A stretch of 64,000 nucleotides of DNA. Source: Circinella minor (lineage: Eukaryota > Mucoromycota > Mucoromycetes > Mucorales > Lichtheimiaceae). This document shows, piece by piece, positions 63,874-64,000 of the stretch. The stretch lies in the NCBI GenBank assembly GCA_016758965.1, contig JAEPRB010000005.1:395675-459674 (forward strand), in the 5' to 3' direction. The number at the start of each line of letters is the position of its first letter. Positions within the stretch are counted from its first letter, which is position 1. Under the pieces are notes generated by a model. It was given only the letters and a program-made list of their open reading frames with translations. It was not told the DNA's origin and searched no databases. The position numbers and the translations under genes were made by a program.

Positions 63874-64000
63874 GGGGTACCTTTAATTTTGCAGTACTGC
63901 AAATGCAGTACTTTTTTGCAGTAGTAGTCGGACAGCACTGGAAAGTATCCGCACAACTGACCGGATTTACCCAACATTACTAACTATAAAAGGTGCTTTG
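63874..64000 (+). repeat. Copy C of the GCAGTACTGC terminal-repeat family (cut by window end)
   Basis: Starts GGGGTACCTTTAATTTTGC, exactly the outer end seen in copy B, and runs to the window edge at TATAAAAGGTGCTTTG. Direct orientation relative to copy A. Presumably the left end of another element continuing outside. Confidence 0.8.

Overview
The window is a stretch of nuclear DNA from a fungus, most likely an early-diverging Mucoromycota species (Mucorales-like). Genes are split by many short GT-AG introns of about 50-150 bases, exon and spacer DNA is very AT-rich with long A/T runs, and the gene set is eukaryotic: UGGT, COQ8, PDCD5, RMI1, NTE1, Sho1 and a cytochrome b5-fused front-end desaturase. 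The species is not determined. Exon borders were joined by hand using splice signals and reading phase and could be off by a base; the coding lengths given come from those joins.

Layout. 1-3.4 kb: no gene seen. 3.5 kb: small secreted double-psi beta-barrel protein (+). 4.8-10.7 kb: UDP-glucose:glycoprotein glucosyltransferase (-, 14 exons). 11.1-15.5 kb: DEAD-box RNA helicase with four RanBP2-type zinc fingers and a Gly-Trp repeat tail (-, 10 exons). 17.2-17.7 kb: polyQ acidic protein (-). 18.9-20.1 kb: four-span membrane protein (-), divergent from PDCD5 (+, 20.4-21.2 kb), which converges on COQ8 (-, 21.4-23.5 kb). 24.4-26.9 kb: TPR/F-box/leucine-rich protein (+). 27-32.9 kb: gene-poor, with two small related orphan genes (28.7 and 31.3 kb, -) and one two-exon orphan (32.4 kb, +). 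33.0-35.0 kb: RMI1 (-). 35.4-38.5 kb: a decayed Mutator-like transposon with terminal inverted repeats and a frameshifted SWIM-finger transposase. 39.7-52.5 kb: four tandem + genes: aspartyl-tRNA synthetase, NTE1 lysophospholipase, Sho1 osmosensor, and a compact RhoGEF with a CNH region. 52.8-54.5 kb: delta-6-type fatty acid desaturase (-). 56.1-57.6 kb: CaMK-like kinase (+), converging on an MFS monocarboxylate-type transporter (-, 57.8-59.7 kb). 60-64 kb: repeat-rich, with two hairpin elements, a 21-base tandem array and three copies of a terminal-repeat family.

Functionally this is a chance mixture of housekeeping genes: ER glycoprotein quality control (UGGT), RNA metabolism (helicase), ubiquinone biosynthesis (COQ8), recombination (RMI1), mitochondrial translation (AspRS), and membrane lipid and cell-surface signalling (NTE1, Sho1, RhoGEF, desaturase, kinase). 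The most interesting signals are the zinc-finger/GW-repeat helicase, the transposase inactivated mainly by tandem-duplication frameshifts, the pair of small proteins sharing a C-terminal motif, and the apparently undescribed repeat families at the right end.
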